Part shown: positions 17,647-27,366 of the stretch, in pieces
Position numbering within the stretch: position 1 is the first letter of the stretch
How the letters are laid out: every line of letters begins with the position of its first letter
Assembly (NCBI GenBank): GCA_022843525.1
Contig: JALHNR010000001.1
Coordinates: 1-64,000, forward strand
Source: Methylocystis sp.
Lineage (GTDB): Bacteria > Pseudomonadota > Alphaproteobacteria > Rhizobiales > Beijerinckiaceae
Direction: 5' to 3'
Length of the DNA stretch: 64,000 nucleotides
Position numbers and translations under genes: made by a program
The notes under the pieces: generated by a model
Database searches by the model: none
What the model was told of the DNA's origin: nothing
What the model saw: the letters and a program-made list of their open reading frames with translations, nothing else

Positions 17647-17942
17647 AATCCTCCCCCGCGAAACTGTTCTTGGATCGGCGCTTCTTGCCGAATGGCTACA
17701 ACTACTGTCGCAGTTTTCCTGGTCAATTTTCTCGCAAAGATTCGCTTTCCGACGTGAAAAGTCGGTGCCCCTGCGGTCAGCCAGGCGCCGCCACGATCCG
17801 TTCCCGGCTGGCTGTTTCTGAGGTTCTTCGCCCAAGGCGGAACGAAAAACCGTGAAATGCGTTGTCTTGACTGCGATGCGGCGAAGGCTTGGGTTCGATG
17901 TGAAAGCCCTGTGGGCGGGCCGCCCAGTTTAGTCCCGAAGCC

Positions 17943-19210
17943 TAGTGGGTCGCTTCAGCGAATTTGAATAGGACGCTTCCCCCGGCTGAAGATTCCTGAT
18001 TCGCTCCGCCATTGATTCGACCTCGGGAGGCGAAGATGGCGCGGGAAGCGATCGGCGTGAAGCGGTATGCGGTGCGCTTGAGCGGCGAGGAGCGGGCGCA
18101 TCTGGAAGCCATGCTGCGCAAGGGCAAGCATGGGGCGAAGACGCTGGTAAAGGCTCATATTTTGCTGAAGGCGGACGTTTCCGAGGCGGGCGAAGGCTTG
18201 AGCGACGGCGAGATCATCGAACAATTGGAGACGAGCGCGTCGATGGTCTATCGGGTGCGCAAGCAGCTCGTAGAGGAAGGCTTCGCCGCGGTCTTGACGC
18301 GCAAGCCGCACACGCGTCCCTCCGTGCCGCGGATTTTTGACGCGAGAAGGAAGCCAGGCTGATAGCCTTGTCCTGCTCGACGCCGCCGAAAGGCTATGCG
18401 CGCTGGACGTTGCGGCTGCTGGAAAAGAAAGTCGTCGAGCTCGAAATCGTCGAGACGGCGAGCGACAGCACGATCGGTCGTGTCTTAAAAAAACATTCTC
18501 AAACCCCATCGCAAGCAGCAGTGGGTGATTCCCCCGCAGGCCGACGCCAGCTTCGTCGCGGCGATGGAGGACGTGCTCGACGTTTATCAGCGTCCGCATG
18601 ATCCCGCGCGGCCGGTGGTCTGTCTCGACGAAACCTCGAAGCAGCTGTTGAAGGAGACACGCGCGCCCATTGCAATGCGGAAAGGCCAGCCGCGGCGTGT
18701 CGATTATGAATATGAGCGCAACGGAACCGCCAGCATCTTCATGATCTTCGCGCCGCTCGAGGGACGGCGGGATGCCATCGTAACCGAGCGTCACACGGCG
18801 ATCGATTACGCCCATGCGCTCAAGCATGTGGCGGACGAGATGTTTCCACGCGCCGAAAAGATCGTACTCGTCCAGGACAATCTGAACACGCACAAGCCTG
18901 CGTCGCTTTACCAGGCATTTGCGCCGCAGGAAGCGCGCCGCCTGACCGAGCGCTTCGAATGGCATTACACGCCGAAGCACGGAAGCTGGCTCGACATGGC
19001 AGAGAGCGAGCTCAGCGTTCTCTCCTCGCAATGTCTCGACCGGCGTATCGGCGATTTGGCCACCCTGCGCGACGAGGTCGCGGCCTGGGTCGCCGCCCGC
19101 AACAAGCATCAAGCCAAGGCCGACTGGCAGTTCACAGCCGACGACGCCCGCGTCAAACTCAAATCCCTCTACCCAATCTTCCCGTTCAAAATCGTTGAAT
19201 CGGCCCACTA
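17943..19210 (+). mobile_element. IS630-family insertion sequence
   Basis: A 1.27-kb element with near-perfect terminal inverted repeats: the left end reads GTGGGTCGCTTCAGCG from 17945 and the right end, inverted, GTGGGCCGATTCAACG ending at 19208; about 23 of 27 bases match. Each end is bordered by TA within CTAG, the target dinucleotide duplicated by IS630 elements. It carries one frameshifted transposase gene. Confidence 0.85.
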
Positions 19211-19211
19211 G
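18036..19211 (+). pseudogene. IS630 transposase, frameshifted
   Basis: The reading runs in three segments. The N-terminal HTH part (from ATG 18036 with GGGAGG ahead) is open to about 18345, where a missing base shifts the frame within a GGC-GAG position; the middle segment (KEARLIALSCSTPPKGYARW) is open in the next frame to a run of seven A at 18487-18493; the catalytic C-terminal part (LDETSKQLL, VQDNLNTHKPASLY, FEWHYTPKHGSWLDMAESE) resumes in the first frame. D-D-E residues are visible in LDETS, VQDNLNTH and MAESE. The A7 run could support ribosomal slippage, but the first shift looks like a real deletion. The TAG stop lies across the CTAG target. Confidence 0.8.
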
Positions 19212-19292
19212 CCCGCCCGGCGGCCATCTTGCCGGCGATCATGGCCCGCGCCGACGAGAAACGGCTGGCAGAATACGGGAAGGAGCAGATTT

Positions 19293-19586
19293 ATGTTTCG
19301 GAAACTTTCAATGGTTGCCGCCTTTGCGGCAACTTTGGCCTTTCCGACGGTCGCGCTCGCCCAGCATCATGACGATCACTGGGATGAGCATGATTTTGTG
19401 TCCTGCCGACAGATCTTGAGGCCTGCTCGTATGACCATGACGACCACCACACGGGAGTATTTTGCTGATATTGCTTTAAAGCATACTGATCGAAGTGCCC
19501 CCCGAACGAGATTTCATCAGCATCGCAAGAGTCCGTGTGAGCGCGAACCACCGAGGCATTGGACGAGACTGCCAGAACGAGGCTGA
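19293..19586 (+). pseudogene. Truncated secreted His/Asp-rich protein
   Basis: The start is good (GAAGGAG about 9 bases before the ATG) and encodes a signal peptide (KLSMVAAFAATLAFPTVALAQ) followed by HHDDHWDEHD, a metal-binding-like cluster. After about residue 37 the frame becomes low-quality sequence without secondary-structure pattern, which suggests a frameshift or fusion. The original product was probably a small periplasmic protein. Confidence 0.4.
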
Positions 19587-19751
19587 GATGACAAGATAGG
19601 GCGGACGCGGAAAGCTGCCACCTCGCCGTTTTCCCGAGCGGGTCGCCCCTATTTCGAAGACAATCTGAATTTGCGGGACCCTGCACTTGAACATTGGGCC
19701 ACGCGCAACATTCTTCCCTGACGCGAGCGTACTTTTTGACCGGAGCGCCGG

Positions 19752-20384
19752 ATGACGACTCTCGATTTAGCCGACCCTCTCCGCCGGGACGTTCTTTACG
19801 TCGCGACCGGCGCATGCGCCGTCGTGGCGACGGCGGCCGCGATCTGGCCTTTGATCGATGCGTTGAACCCTGACGCCTCCAGCGTTGCCGCGGGCGCGCC
19901 GATCGACGTCGATCTTGGCGGGCTCGAGCCGGGCGGGAAAGTGGTCGTGCGCTGGCGCGGGCTGCCGGTGGTGATCTTCAGCAGGCCAGATGCGGCGCTG
20001 GAGAAATTGAAGGACCCCGCGTTGCTCTCCGAGCTTGCCGATCCCGACTCGGAAGTCTTGCAACAGCCGCGCTACGCTCGGAACTGGCATCGCTCGATCG
20101 ACCCCACCTACGCCGTTCTCGTCGGCGTCTGCACGCATCTCGGCGGCATTCCGCTCTATTATCCGACCCCGAGCGATGCCGAGCCGACCGCGGACTGGCC
20201 CGGAGGGTTTTTCTGCCCTTGCCACGGCTCGAAATTCGATTTGGCCGGCCGCGTCTACAAGGGCGTGCCGGCGCCATATAATCTCCCCACGCCACCGTAT
20301 CGGATGATCAGCGACAGAATCCTGAGGATTGGTGAGAATCCTTCAGGCGAGAAATTCGAGATCACGTCCGTCGTCCAAATATGA
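19752..20384 (+). CDS. petA: Orphan Rieske iron-sulfur protein (bc1 type)
   Basis: The 210-residue protein has an N-terminal anchor (about 13-35) and the bc1-type Rieske fold. Cluster ligands are C127 and H129 in box I (CTHLGG) and C155 and H158 in box II (CPCHGS). In ordinary bc1 Rieske proteins box I ends in Cys (CTHLGC) and forms a disulfide with the middle Cys of box II; here that position is G132, while C157 is retained. The cytochrome b and c1 genes that normally follow petA are absent, so this is a stand-alone copy. It could serve as an alternative subunit, feed another oxidoreductase, or be non-functional. Confidence 0.85.
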   Translation: MTTLDLADPLRRDVLYVATGACAVVATAAAIWPLIDALNPDASSVAAGAPIDVDLGGLEPGGKVVVRWRGLPVVIFSRPDAALEKLKDPALLSELADPDSEVLQQPRYARNWHRSIDPTYAVLVGVCTHLGGIPLYYPTPSDAEPTADWPGGFFCPCHGSKFDLAGRVYKGVPAPYNLPTPPYRMISDRILRIGENPSGEKFEITSVVQI

Positions 20385-20569
20385 GCCGATGCTCCAGCGC
20401 AGGTGAAAAGAGGCCTCGATCTTTTGCAGAGCGCAAGGCGATCGCGGCGAAGCGCGAAATTCCGCATTATTTCCTTACCGAAACAGCTGATCTCCACGAT
20501 TCGTTATTGCGGCGCCGCGTGAAAGCCCGCGCTAAAGGCCATGCCTCCGATAAACCTCAACTACTCTAG
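20381..20569 (+). CDS. Small hypothetical protein overlapping petA
   Basis: A 62-residue basic protein whose ATG overlaps the petA stop (ATGA). The sequence (FAERKAIAAKREIPHYFLTE) is helix-like; no family is recognised. Start-stop overlap supports translation; composition does not exclude a chance frame. Confidence 0.3.
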   Translation: MSRCSSAGEKRPRSFAERKAIAAKREIPHYFLTETADLHDSLLRRRVKARAKGHASDKPQLL

Positions 20570-20574
20570 TGGTG

Positions 20575-20602
20575 AAAAAACCCGCGGCCGTGAGGCTGCG
20601 GG
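20575..20602 (-). terminator. Terminator-like hairpin
   Basis: CCCGCGGCC (20581-20589) pairs with GGCTGCGGG (20594-20602) with one mismatch and a GTGA loop. The minus-strand side is followed by six T. Minus-strand genes directly upstream are not evident, so it may have terminated a lost gene. Confidence 0.4.
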
Positions 20603-21556
20603 CAAGGACAGAGTGTGCCTGTCGCTAGAGGTTAAGCGCCGACGACAAGCCCGGACAAGAATATGGATGGCGCCCTAAAGAGCAAGCGTGGCAGGCTCGT
20701 GAAGCGAAGCTTGGCCGATGCTTCCCGCCGCCTCCTTCAGGGGTCACTGCTTGCGCCGCAAATCCTCGGCAGGACTCCATTCGGCGAGATCGTCGAACAC
20801 GCGCCCCGCATCCCCAGCGCGCTAGTCGGATCCGCTGGATGCGGACGAAGAGCGCGGATGGTGGAGTCGGTGGGAGCGATCATTCGGCCTATTGCACGCC
20901 GAAGCCATACTGCTCCGTCGCTCCATAAAGCCGCGCTGCTCGCAGCCTTCTCAATTGGCCGCACGTCAAGCTTGCCAAGCTCTCAGACCGTGGCGAAAGC
21001 ACGATAAAGAACTTCGAGCCAGGTCGATCTGTCCCAACGATAAACGCATCATGATCGACTCGACGCATCTGAAGCGCGTCGCACGGCGGTAAGCCTTCTA
21101 AAAAAGGGGTTCTTTCCCGCTGTATTGGGCGCGCGATAGGCGGGCTGAACCGAAGGCCAGATGAGCGACCACAAGGGCGCCGGCCTTATGTTCCGCGCCC
21201 TGCCCAAGGCCAAAACGCTGATCGCCGACAAGGGCTATGACAGCGACGCCTTCCGCGCCGCGCTTAAAGCGCGCGAAACAGCGGCGTCCCGTCGCGCACA
21301 GTATCCGCCATGAAAATAGGGCGCGTCAGAATAGGTCAAAAAGCTCGTCGCTGCTTTATGCTTATTGGCGCACGTTCTTGCCAATCAAATTGAAGTCGCG
21401 ATAATCTATTTTCCATACGGCGGGGCGCGCCAGCGGCATTTTCAACGGATCAACTCTCCGAAAAAACGCCACGCTATATTCATCCGCCGTGGGCGCTGCA
21501 ACGCCTTACGCGACCTCGAAGGCCTGCGTGGAGGTTAGGCGGTAGCGGTTCTGGAC
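20603..21556. other. Gene-poor region with IS5 remnants
   Basis: No intact gene is visible. The middle (about 21045-21310) reads as pieces of an IS5-type transposase; the flanking bases give only short disordered frames. About 240 bases before the ROK gene show no recognised feature. Confidence 0.5.
21045..21310 (+). pseudogene. IS5-family transposase relic
   Basis: One frame gives RIMIDSTHLK, the first catalytic Asp region of IS5-type transposases; after a frame change another gives MSDHKGAGLMFRALPKAKTL then IADKGYDSDAFRAALKAR, around the second catalytic Asp. The ends of the element and the catalytic Glu region are not preserved. Confidence 0.65.
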
Positions 21557-22387
21557 TTGGACGGTGACATGTTCATCGTGGTGGATATTGGCGGCACCAA
21601 GACGCGGGTTGCGCGATCCCGCGACCTTGAAACCTTGGACCAAACCGTCATCGTCGCTACGCCCAACGATTATCGATCCGGACGCGACCGACTCATCGCC
21701 CTTGCACAGGAACTCAGCGGCGGCGAGCGCGTGGAAGCGCTCGCGGTCGGGGCGCCGGGGGTCATTTCACGCGACAGACGCACGCTCATGCATGCGCCGA
21801 ATCTTGCCGGCTGGGACGGCGCGTCGCTGGTAGACGATCTGCAACACGTCCTTGGCGCGCCCGTAATACTCGAAAACGACACCGCCATGGTTGGGCTCGG
21901 TGAGGCGACATTCGGCGCCGGCAGAGGCGCTACGATCCTCGCTTATGTGACGGTGTCGACCGGAGTCAATGGCGCGCGCATCGTCGATGGCGTCATTGAC
22001 CGCGCAATATTCAATTTCGTGATCGGCGAGCAGATTCTCGGAACCGTTCTCGATGCGCCTACTCTCGAAGACCTCGTGTCCGGACATGCGATCGGCGAGC
22101 GCTTCGGCGCGCCGCCGGAGAGTTTGGCGAAGGATCATCCCGTTTGGGACGAGCTCGCGCGGATCGTCGCCATCGGACTGCACAATACGGTGGCCTATTG
22201 GTCGCCTGACCGCTTCGTTATCGGCGGCTCAATGATGAAGGAGGTTGGCGTTTCGATTGACCGAACTCGAAGCGCGCTGCTTCTATTGCGGCGGAAAAAT
22301 CCAACGAGTCCCGATATTGTTCACGCGTCGCTCGGCGATCTCGGGGGCCTGTGGGGCGGCCTCGCGCGGCTACGAAACAAGAGATGA
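21557..22387 (+). CDS. ROK-family sugar kinase
   Basis: The 276-residue protein begins with the phosphate-binding motif VDIGGTKTRVA and has the adenosine/sugar region VGAPGVISRD, LENDTAMVGLGE and GRGATILAYVTVSTGVNGA, the catalytic Asp being in ENDT. The usual zinc-binding CxCGxxGC motif of many ROK proteins is not present, and no helix-turn-helix domain precedes the kinase, so it is an enzyme and not a NagC-type repressor. It likely phosphorylates glucose or a related hexose. It is convergent with GH15 and belongs to the carbohydrate block at 21.5-28 kb. An internal Met (residue 5) is an alternative start. Confidence 0.8.
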   Translation: MDGDMFIVVDIGGTKTRVARSRDLETLDQTVIVATPNDYRSGRDRLIALAQELSGGERVEALAVGAPGVISRDRRTLMHAPNLAGWDGASLVDDLQHVLGAPVILENDTAMVGLGEATFGAGRGATILAYVTVSTGVNGARIVDGVIDRAIFNFVIGEQILGTVLDAPTLEDLVSGHAIGERFGAPPESLAKDHPVWDELARIVAIGLHNTVAYWSPDRFVIGGSMMKEVGVSIDRTRSALLLLRRKNPTSPDIVHASLGDLGGLWGGLARLRNKR

Positions 22388-22401
22388 AGAGCGTCATTAC
22401 G

Positions 22402-23868
22402 CTAACAGCAATTGCCGATGGCGCGCGACGCGGCATTTCGACCGGCATGAGCCGTGATGAATGCCGCGTAGCTCCAGGCGAGGTTTTTCGCTGATGTCTG
22501 CACGCCGTCGTCGCGACTAAATTGTTCCGCCAACTCGCCGGTCGGCGGCGTATATATTCTGACGGTGGCCATAAACATGTCGCCGCGCTTCAACGCCGCT
22601 TCCGCGAGTTTTCGCCGACCTCCCGGCGTGTTGAACGCTTGCCCCGGCATCGCGTCAAACATGCCGGTGAACATCTCGCGCTGCTCCAGAGAAATCTCGA
22701 TCGCCGCGAGCCGCACCAGGCTTTCGGCGAGCAGGTAGTAGAACTGCGCGACGCCGAGCGTCGAAAAGTAATAGGCGCCGCCACTGAAATAGACGTCGCC
22801 GCAATAGCGGCCCATTGCCGGCCCCCAATCGGCGGCGCGATCCTGATTGATCTTGTATTCCGACGTGAAGAGGCTCTCGAGTCGAAGAAGCGTCGAGAGC
22901 ACCTTGGGGTCGAGCACGCCATGCCGGTCGCCGGAACGCGCGGCATGAATCACGCCGAGTACGACGGCGATGTCGAGACGGCGCGCGTCAGGAATTGTCG
23001 AGGGCTGGACGAAATCGGGAAGAAAAGCGCGATAATAGCTCGCATCCTTATCCAAATGCGCGTCAAGGCATCGCGAAATGTCATCTGCGGCGGCTCTGAA
23101 GGCGCGCGACCTAGCGGCGTCTCCCTTCTGTTCAAGCCATTCCGCGCCCTCAACGAGCGCCGCAAGCTGAAGCAGACGCGTATAATAATGATGGCCGCGA
23201 ATTTCCTCCCAGAGATCGAAACAGGCGTCGCGCCAATGATTGAAGGTATAGTCGAGGTCCGCTTCGAGAAGTTGTTCGGCGATGCCTAAATCCGCTCGTT
23301 GACGAAACGCTTCCAGACGCCACACCCGCAGCGCCGTCAACGCGCGCAGCGCCGGGCCGTCATTCTGGGGACGCGCCCACCCTAATATGTCGAGCGTTCC
23401 GTCAGGATTGTAACGTGCTTCGCCAAGCACGCGGTCGCCGGTCACCTGACGAAGTTCCTTTTCGGAACGAACATGACGCAGGAAATCGGCGCTCACATTT
23501 CGGCGAAAATCGCCTCTCTCCGCTACGACGCGGCCATCCAGCCGACAAAGGTCGAGGCTGAATTGCATGAAGTCGGAAATATGATCGAGTGCGTCCGGGC
23601 CGAGCGTTCTGTCCTCATAGAGAACGCGTAACGCGTCGATGACGATCGCCGAATCTCGCAGCCAGTGAAAAAAATAATCTGGATCGGGATCGTAGGCCGC
23701 GATTTGGGGAGACGCGAGGACCGAGCCGTGCGCAGGACGGATTTGTTGGCCAAGATGCGCGCGAATCTTGACGAGTTGCGTTGCGGAAATCGCGCGAAGC
23801 ATCGCCTTCGCTGAGAAGGCGCATTGATGCGTCATCCAGTCAAGGAGACTATCGGCGCTCGAACTCAT
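22402..23868 (-). CDS. Glycoside hydrolase family 15 (glucoamylase-like)
   Basis: The 488-residue protein has no signal peptide. It shows the GH15 (alpha/alpha)6-barrel pattern: YDPDPDYFFHWLRDSAIVID, FRRNVSADFLRH, ARYNPDGTL then WARPQNDGPALRA, and CFDLWEEIRGHHYYT, the last being near the general acid (WEE). The C-terminal segment NLAWSYAAFITAHAGRNAAS is also typical (the general base normally sits just upstream). It should release glucose from alpha-glucans. It is convergent with the ROK kinase gene and next to a broken ABC transporter and a GH3 gene, indicating a former glucan-use cluster. Confidence 0.88.
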   Translation of the reverse strand: MSSSADSLLDWMTHQCAFSAKAMLRAISATQLVKIRAHLGQQIRPAHGSVLASPQIAAYDPDPDYFFHWLRDSAIVIDALRVLYEDRTLGPDALDHISDFMQFSLDLCRLDGRVVAERGDFRRNVSADFLRHVRSEKELRQVTGDRVLGEARYNPDGTLDILGWARPQNDGPALRALTALRVWRLEAFRQRADLGIAEQLLEADLDYTFNHWRDACFDLWEEIRGHHYYTRLLQLAALVEGAEWLEQKGDAARSRAFRAAADDISRCLDAHLDKDASYYRAFLPDFVQPSTIPDARRLDIAVVLGVIHAARSGDRHGVLDPKVLSTLLRLESLFTSEYKINQDRAADWGPAMGRYCGDVYFSGGAYYFSTLGVAQFYYLLAESLVRLAAIEISLEQREMFTGMFDAMPGQAFNTPGGRRKLAEAALKRGDMFMATVRIYTPPTGELAEQFSRDDGVQTSAKNLAWSYAAFITAHAGRNAASRAIGNCC

Positions 23869-23930
23869 GCCACGCCACTCCGAGAAGAGATCGCTCTACT
23901 GCGACCCTTGATTGGTTTACCGCGTCGCCG

Positions 23931-24598
23931 CTAGCAGATAGGCCGGGCAAGCCGCTGACCAGACACATCCAGCTTGAGGTTCACGACACGCCGGAAAAAG
24001 TCGCCCAGCGCAGAAACGCCACTGATCGAGATCAATGCCGAATCCGGCAGTTCCTGTTGGAAATTGGAGATAAATGTTCGCCTCGCTTCGGGCGCGAGCG
24101 TTTCGAGAGCGGCGTCGATGATCACCCCCGCGGCTTGTGAAGAAAGAGCCTTGCGAAGGCGAGCGCCTGTTGCTCGGGCGCCGTCAACTCATGATCCCAG
24201 CGCGCCACCACGTCGAGAGAGGGAACGAGCCGCGTCAAACCAAGCTGCTCTAGCGCCGAAATGAACTCCTGATTCGAATATTTCGACCATGGATCGGGGT
24301 AGCCGAGCGCCAGAGCGCCAGCGATGATGCCGTAGACGCCCAGCTGCCGCCCGACCCCGGAAAGGTCCTTGCGGTTGATCGCGTCGTAAAATGGCTGGCT
24401 CCAGGCGTTTAGTTCGATCTGCGCATAGGCTGTTGCGCCGACGATGACCACCAATCCGAGAGCCAGCCAGACAATTGGGTTTCGCTGAGGCGAGACAAGC
24501 AGCACATGCGCCATCGCACGGAATTGTGAAAAGAGTCCTGGCTCCAAGATCGTCGCGTCGTCGACTTTCTGTTTCTCTCGTTCTTTTGGTTCATTCAT
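23931..24598 (-). pseudogene. BacA/SbmA-like ABC transporter, internally deleted
   Basis: The N-terminal segment (PKEREKQKVDDATILEPGLF, then a membrane helix and ELNAWSQPFYDAINRKD) is the start of YddA/BacA-type fused permease-ATPases. After GIIAGALALGY the reading jumps directly to the ATPase end (LTAPEQQALAFARLFLHKPR), removing most membrane helices, Walker A and the usual signature. A one-base deletion then shifts the frame at PRG/VIIDAALETLAPEARR. About 200 of roughly 600 residues remain, so the gene is dead. Native proteins import or export peptides or cobalamin-like molecules. Confidence 0.7.
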
Positions 24599-24833
24599 TG
24601 GCAGCGTCCTCGTGGAAATCAATAAATCGCCGAGTCATGAAGTGTGTTTGACCAAACATGCGCGGCGACGGCGCTGGCGACAACAATAAACTCGACTGTA
24701 CCACCGGAAAGTACGGCCGGTTGCCGCTGGAATGCGACGCTTGGCAGCGTTTGGTTCGCAGCGCCAAAAATCGGGTATGCTTTTGATGTTGAGCCATTAG
24801 GTCCGAATGGGAGAGTGCTGCGATTGGGTCGCG

Positions 24834-26954
24834 ATGGATAGAATCGAAGCGCTTCTTGCGCGAATGACCCTTGATGAAAAGGTCGGCCAGATCAATCTGG
24901 TGACGGCGGGGCAGACCGTGACCGGAGCTCAAGGCTCCGGTGACGTGACGGCGAGCATCCGCGCGGGAAACGTCGGCGGAGTGTTCAATGTCTGGGGTCG
25001 CGCGGCGATCGCCGAAATGCAGAAATGCGCGGTCGAGGAAACGCGACTTGGCGTTCCGCTTTTTTTCGCCCTCGACGTGCTTCATGGGCACAAGACGATT
25101 TTTCCCATTCCGCTCGCCGAGGCCTGCGCGTTCGACCCGTCTCTGTGGGAGAGAACGGCGCGCGCGGCGGCGCGGGAGGCCTCGGGCGACGGGATTGATC
25201 TTACCTTCGCGCCCATGCTCGACGTGACGCGAGATCCCCGTTGGGGACGGATTGCCGAAGGTCCTGGCGAAGACCCCTTCGTCGCAACGAAATTCGCGGA
25301 AGCGAAAGTCCGGGGCTTTCAGGGCGCCGATCTCGGGAACGCCATGGCGATAGCCGCCACTGCCAAACACTTCTGCGGCGGTGGGGCGGCCACGGCCGGC
25401 CGCGACTATGCGCCAGTCGATATTTCCGAACGGACTTTGCGTGAAGTTTATCTGCCGCCTTTTAAGGCGGCCGTGGCCGCAGGATGCGCCGCGATCATGC
25501 CGGCGTTCAACAGCGTCGCCGGAATTCCGATGACGGCCGCGACAAAGCTGCTGCGCGACTATGTCAGGGGTGAACTCGGTTTCGAAGGAGTGGTTGTCAG
25601 CGACTACACCGCCATCCCGGAGTTGATCGAACATGGCGTCGCGGCCGATGTCGTCGAGGCGGCGGCGCTCGCTCTTAGAGCCGGCGTCGACATGGATATG
25701 GTGAGCGGCGCCTTTCTTCGTCTGCCGGAGGCGCTGGCGCGCGGACTGGTGTCGATTGCCGATATCGACGCCTCTGCGCGTCGCGTTCTCGCACTCAAAC
25801 AGAAGCTTGGCCTATTGGACGATCCCTATCGACGTGTGTCTATATCAGCTGTCCCACAATTCGATACAAAGAATTTGGCGCTGGAAGCGGCGCGGCGCGC
25901 AATCGTGCTTCTTACCAATGACGGGACTTTACCTCTTTCGCCAAAAGCGAAGCGGATCGCAGTCATCGGGCCACTCGCAGAGACGCGCTCTGAAATGCTG
26001 GGGCCATGGGCGGCGACAGGCGACCCTGACAAGGGCATTACAATTCTTGACGGCCTTCGCGCATTGCTTCGCGATTGCGACATCATGCATGAATCGGGGG
26101 GCGGAATTGACCGTGCCGATTCTGGCGCAATCCACGCGGCTTGCGCGTTATGCGAACAGGCGGAGTTGATCGTCCTTTGTGTTGGAGAAGCGTCCTGGAT
26201 GAGCGGCGAGGCTGCGAGTCGCGCGTCACTCGATCTACCGGGTCGACAGCGAGAGCTCGCGGAACGCGTTCTCTCGATTGGGAAGCCCGTCGTCGTCATT
26301 CTTTGTTCTGGACGTCCATTGACCGCGCCATGGCTGGTTGAGCGTGCGCAAGCCGTGTTGGCGACATGGTTTCTCGGTCACATGGCGGGCGCCGCCATCG
26401 CAGACGTTCTGACCGGGCGGTTCAATCCCACCGGGCGTCTCGCCGTGACGTGGCCTCGGGACGTTGGCCAAATCCCGATATCATACAGTGAACGCTCGTC
26501 GGGCCGGCCTTTCGATTCTTCCAATCCCTTCACGTGCAGATATCTCGATCTTTCAAGCGAACCACTCTTTCCTTTTGGTCACGGCCTTTCTTATGCGCAT
26601 GTCGTTTTGAGCAATCTGCGCGTGGAGCCCAGAACCTTCAGGCTGGAAGATGCAGTTCGGATTTGCGTGGACGCGCGCAACGAGGGCGACGTCGCCGCTG
26701 AAAGCACGATTTTTCTCTTCGTGCGCGACCGGGTCGCCACAGTCGCGCGGCCTGCGCTCGAACTGAAGAACTGGAGCAAAGTTTTGCTCGACGCAAAAGA
26801 GACCAAGACGGTCGCGCTTACCCTGTCGACGAGCGAACTCCGCTACCTTTCCGAGAACTTCACTTGGGTGGCTGAAGCAGGTGAATTCGAGATCTGCGTT
26901 GGCCTTGATGCACAACGAAGCTCAATCTTGACCCAGAGAGTGGTTCTTTTGTGA
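24834..26954 (+). CDS. bglX: Glycoside hydrolase family 3 beta-glucosidase
   Basis: The product has 706 residues from ATG 24834 (an ATG at 24807 would add nine residues; the later start matches the family start MDRIEALLARMTLDEKVGQI). There is no signal peptide. It has the GH3 TIM-barrel with DPRWGRIAEGPGEDP, KHF (178-180) and the nucleophile D257 in VVVSDYTAI, the alpha/beta sandwich (IAVIGPLAET, LDLPGRQRELAE), and the FnIII-like end (PLFPFGHGLSYA to GEFEICVG). It should cleave beta-glucosidic ends. The neighbouring genes are also carbohydrate-active or relics of such. A decayed paralog is at 61534-62880. Confidence 0.9.
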   Translation: MDRIEALLARMTLDEKVGQINLVTAGQTVTGAQGSGDVTASIRAGNVGGVFNVWGRAAIAEMQKCAVEETRLGVPLFFALDVLHGHKTIFPIPLAEACAFDPSLWERTARAAAREASGDGIDLTFAPMLDVTRDPRWGRIAEGPGEDPFVATKFAEAKVRGFQGADLGNAMAIAATAKHFCGGGAATAGRDYAPVDISERTLREVYLPPFKAAVAAGCAAIMPAFNSVAGIPMTAATKLLRDYVRGELGFEGVVVSDYTAIPELIEHGVAADVVEAAALALRAGVDMDMVSGAFLRLPEALARGLVSIADIDASARRVLALKQKLGLLDDPYRRVSISAVPQFDTKNLALEAARRAIVLLTNDGTLPLSPKAKRIAVIGPLAETRSEMLGPWAATGDPDKGITILDGLRALLRDCDIMHESGGGIDRADSGAIHAACALCEQAELIVLCVGEASWMSGEAASRASLDLPGRQRELAERVLSIGKPVVVILCSGRPLTAPWLVERAQAVLATWFLGHMAGAAIADVLTGRFNPTGRLAVTWPRDVGQIPISYSERSSGRPFDSSNPFTCRYLDLSSEPLFPFGHGLSYAHVVLSNLRVEPRTFRLEDAVRICVDARNEGDVAAESTIFLFVRDRVATVARPALELKNWSKVLLDAKETKTVALTLSTSELRYLSENFTWVAEAGEFEICVGLDAQRSSILTQRVVLL

Positions 26955-27040
26955 ACCTTGCGCCGCCTATAGCACGATCGAAGGTCATACACGCAGTGTC
27001 GCGGGATTTATCGCCGGTAAACTGCGACGCTTAGGCAAAA

Positions 27041-27322
27041 GCGTGGATGTCGTCGATTGGATCGGGTCGCTTGCGCCCGAGGCGCGCAAAAAAACTTTTT
27101 CACATCCTCGAAAAAGAATTGGCGACGACGACCCTCGTTTGTATCTGCGTACCGCAGGCGCAGGACAAGTTCTACGCGCGTGTTCTGCACTCAGCGTCTC
27201 ACGGTCCCTTGCCCGCCTCGTGCTTCGACCCCGAAAAAGGAGGAAGTCGTTTCTGCGAGCCCACGCTAAAACATATCCTGGCGAAGCAAGCAGCTTCGCC
27301 GTCTGAAAATGTTACAGAATGA
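27041..27322 (+). pseudogene. Second BacA-like ABC ATPase C-terminal relic
   Basis: The frame starting VDVVDWIGSLAPEARKK parallels the end of the broken transporter at 23931 (DAALETLAPEARR). After a frame change it continues LFHILEKELATTTLVCICV and FYARVLHSASHGPLP, the usual terminal strands of this ATPase family. No Walker motifs remain. It is on the opposite strand from the first relic, so a second copy or a rearranged piece is likely. Confidence 0.5.
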
Positions 27323-27366
27323 GAATTTCGCATCCGTTCGCGCGCCACGGCTGATTCCAGTTTGGC

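Noticed and set aside
17955-19208. 417-residue minus-strand frame
   Set aside because: It is the antisense shadow of the IS630 transposase; composition is unnatural and the true family match is on the plus strand.
24591-25634. 347-residue minus-strand frame
   Set aside because: Antisense to the GH3 gene, with no motif of its own.
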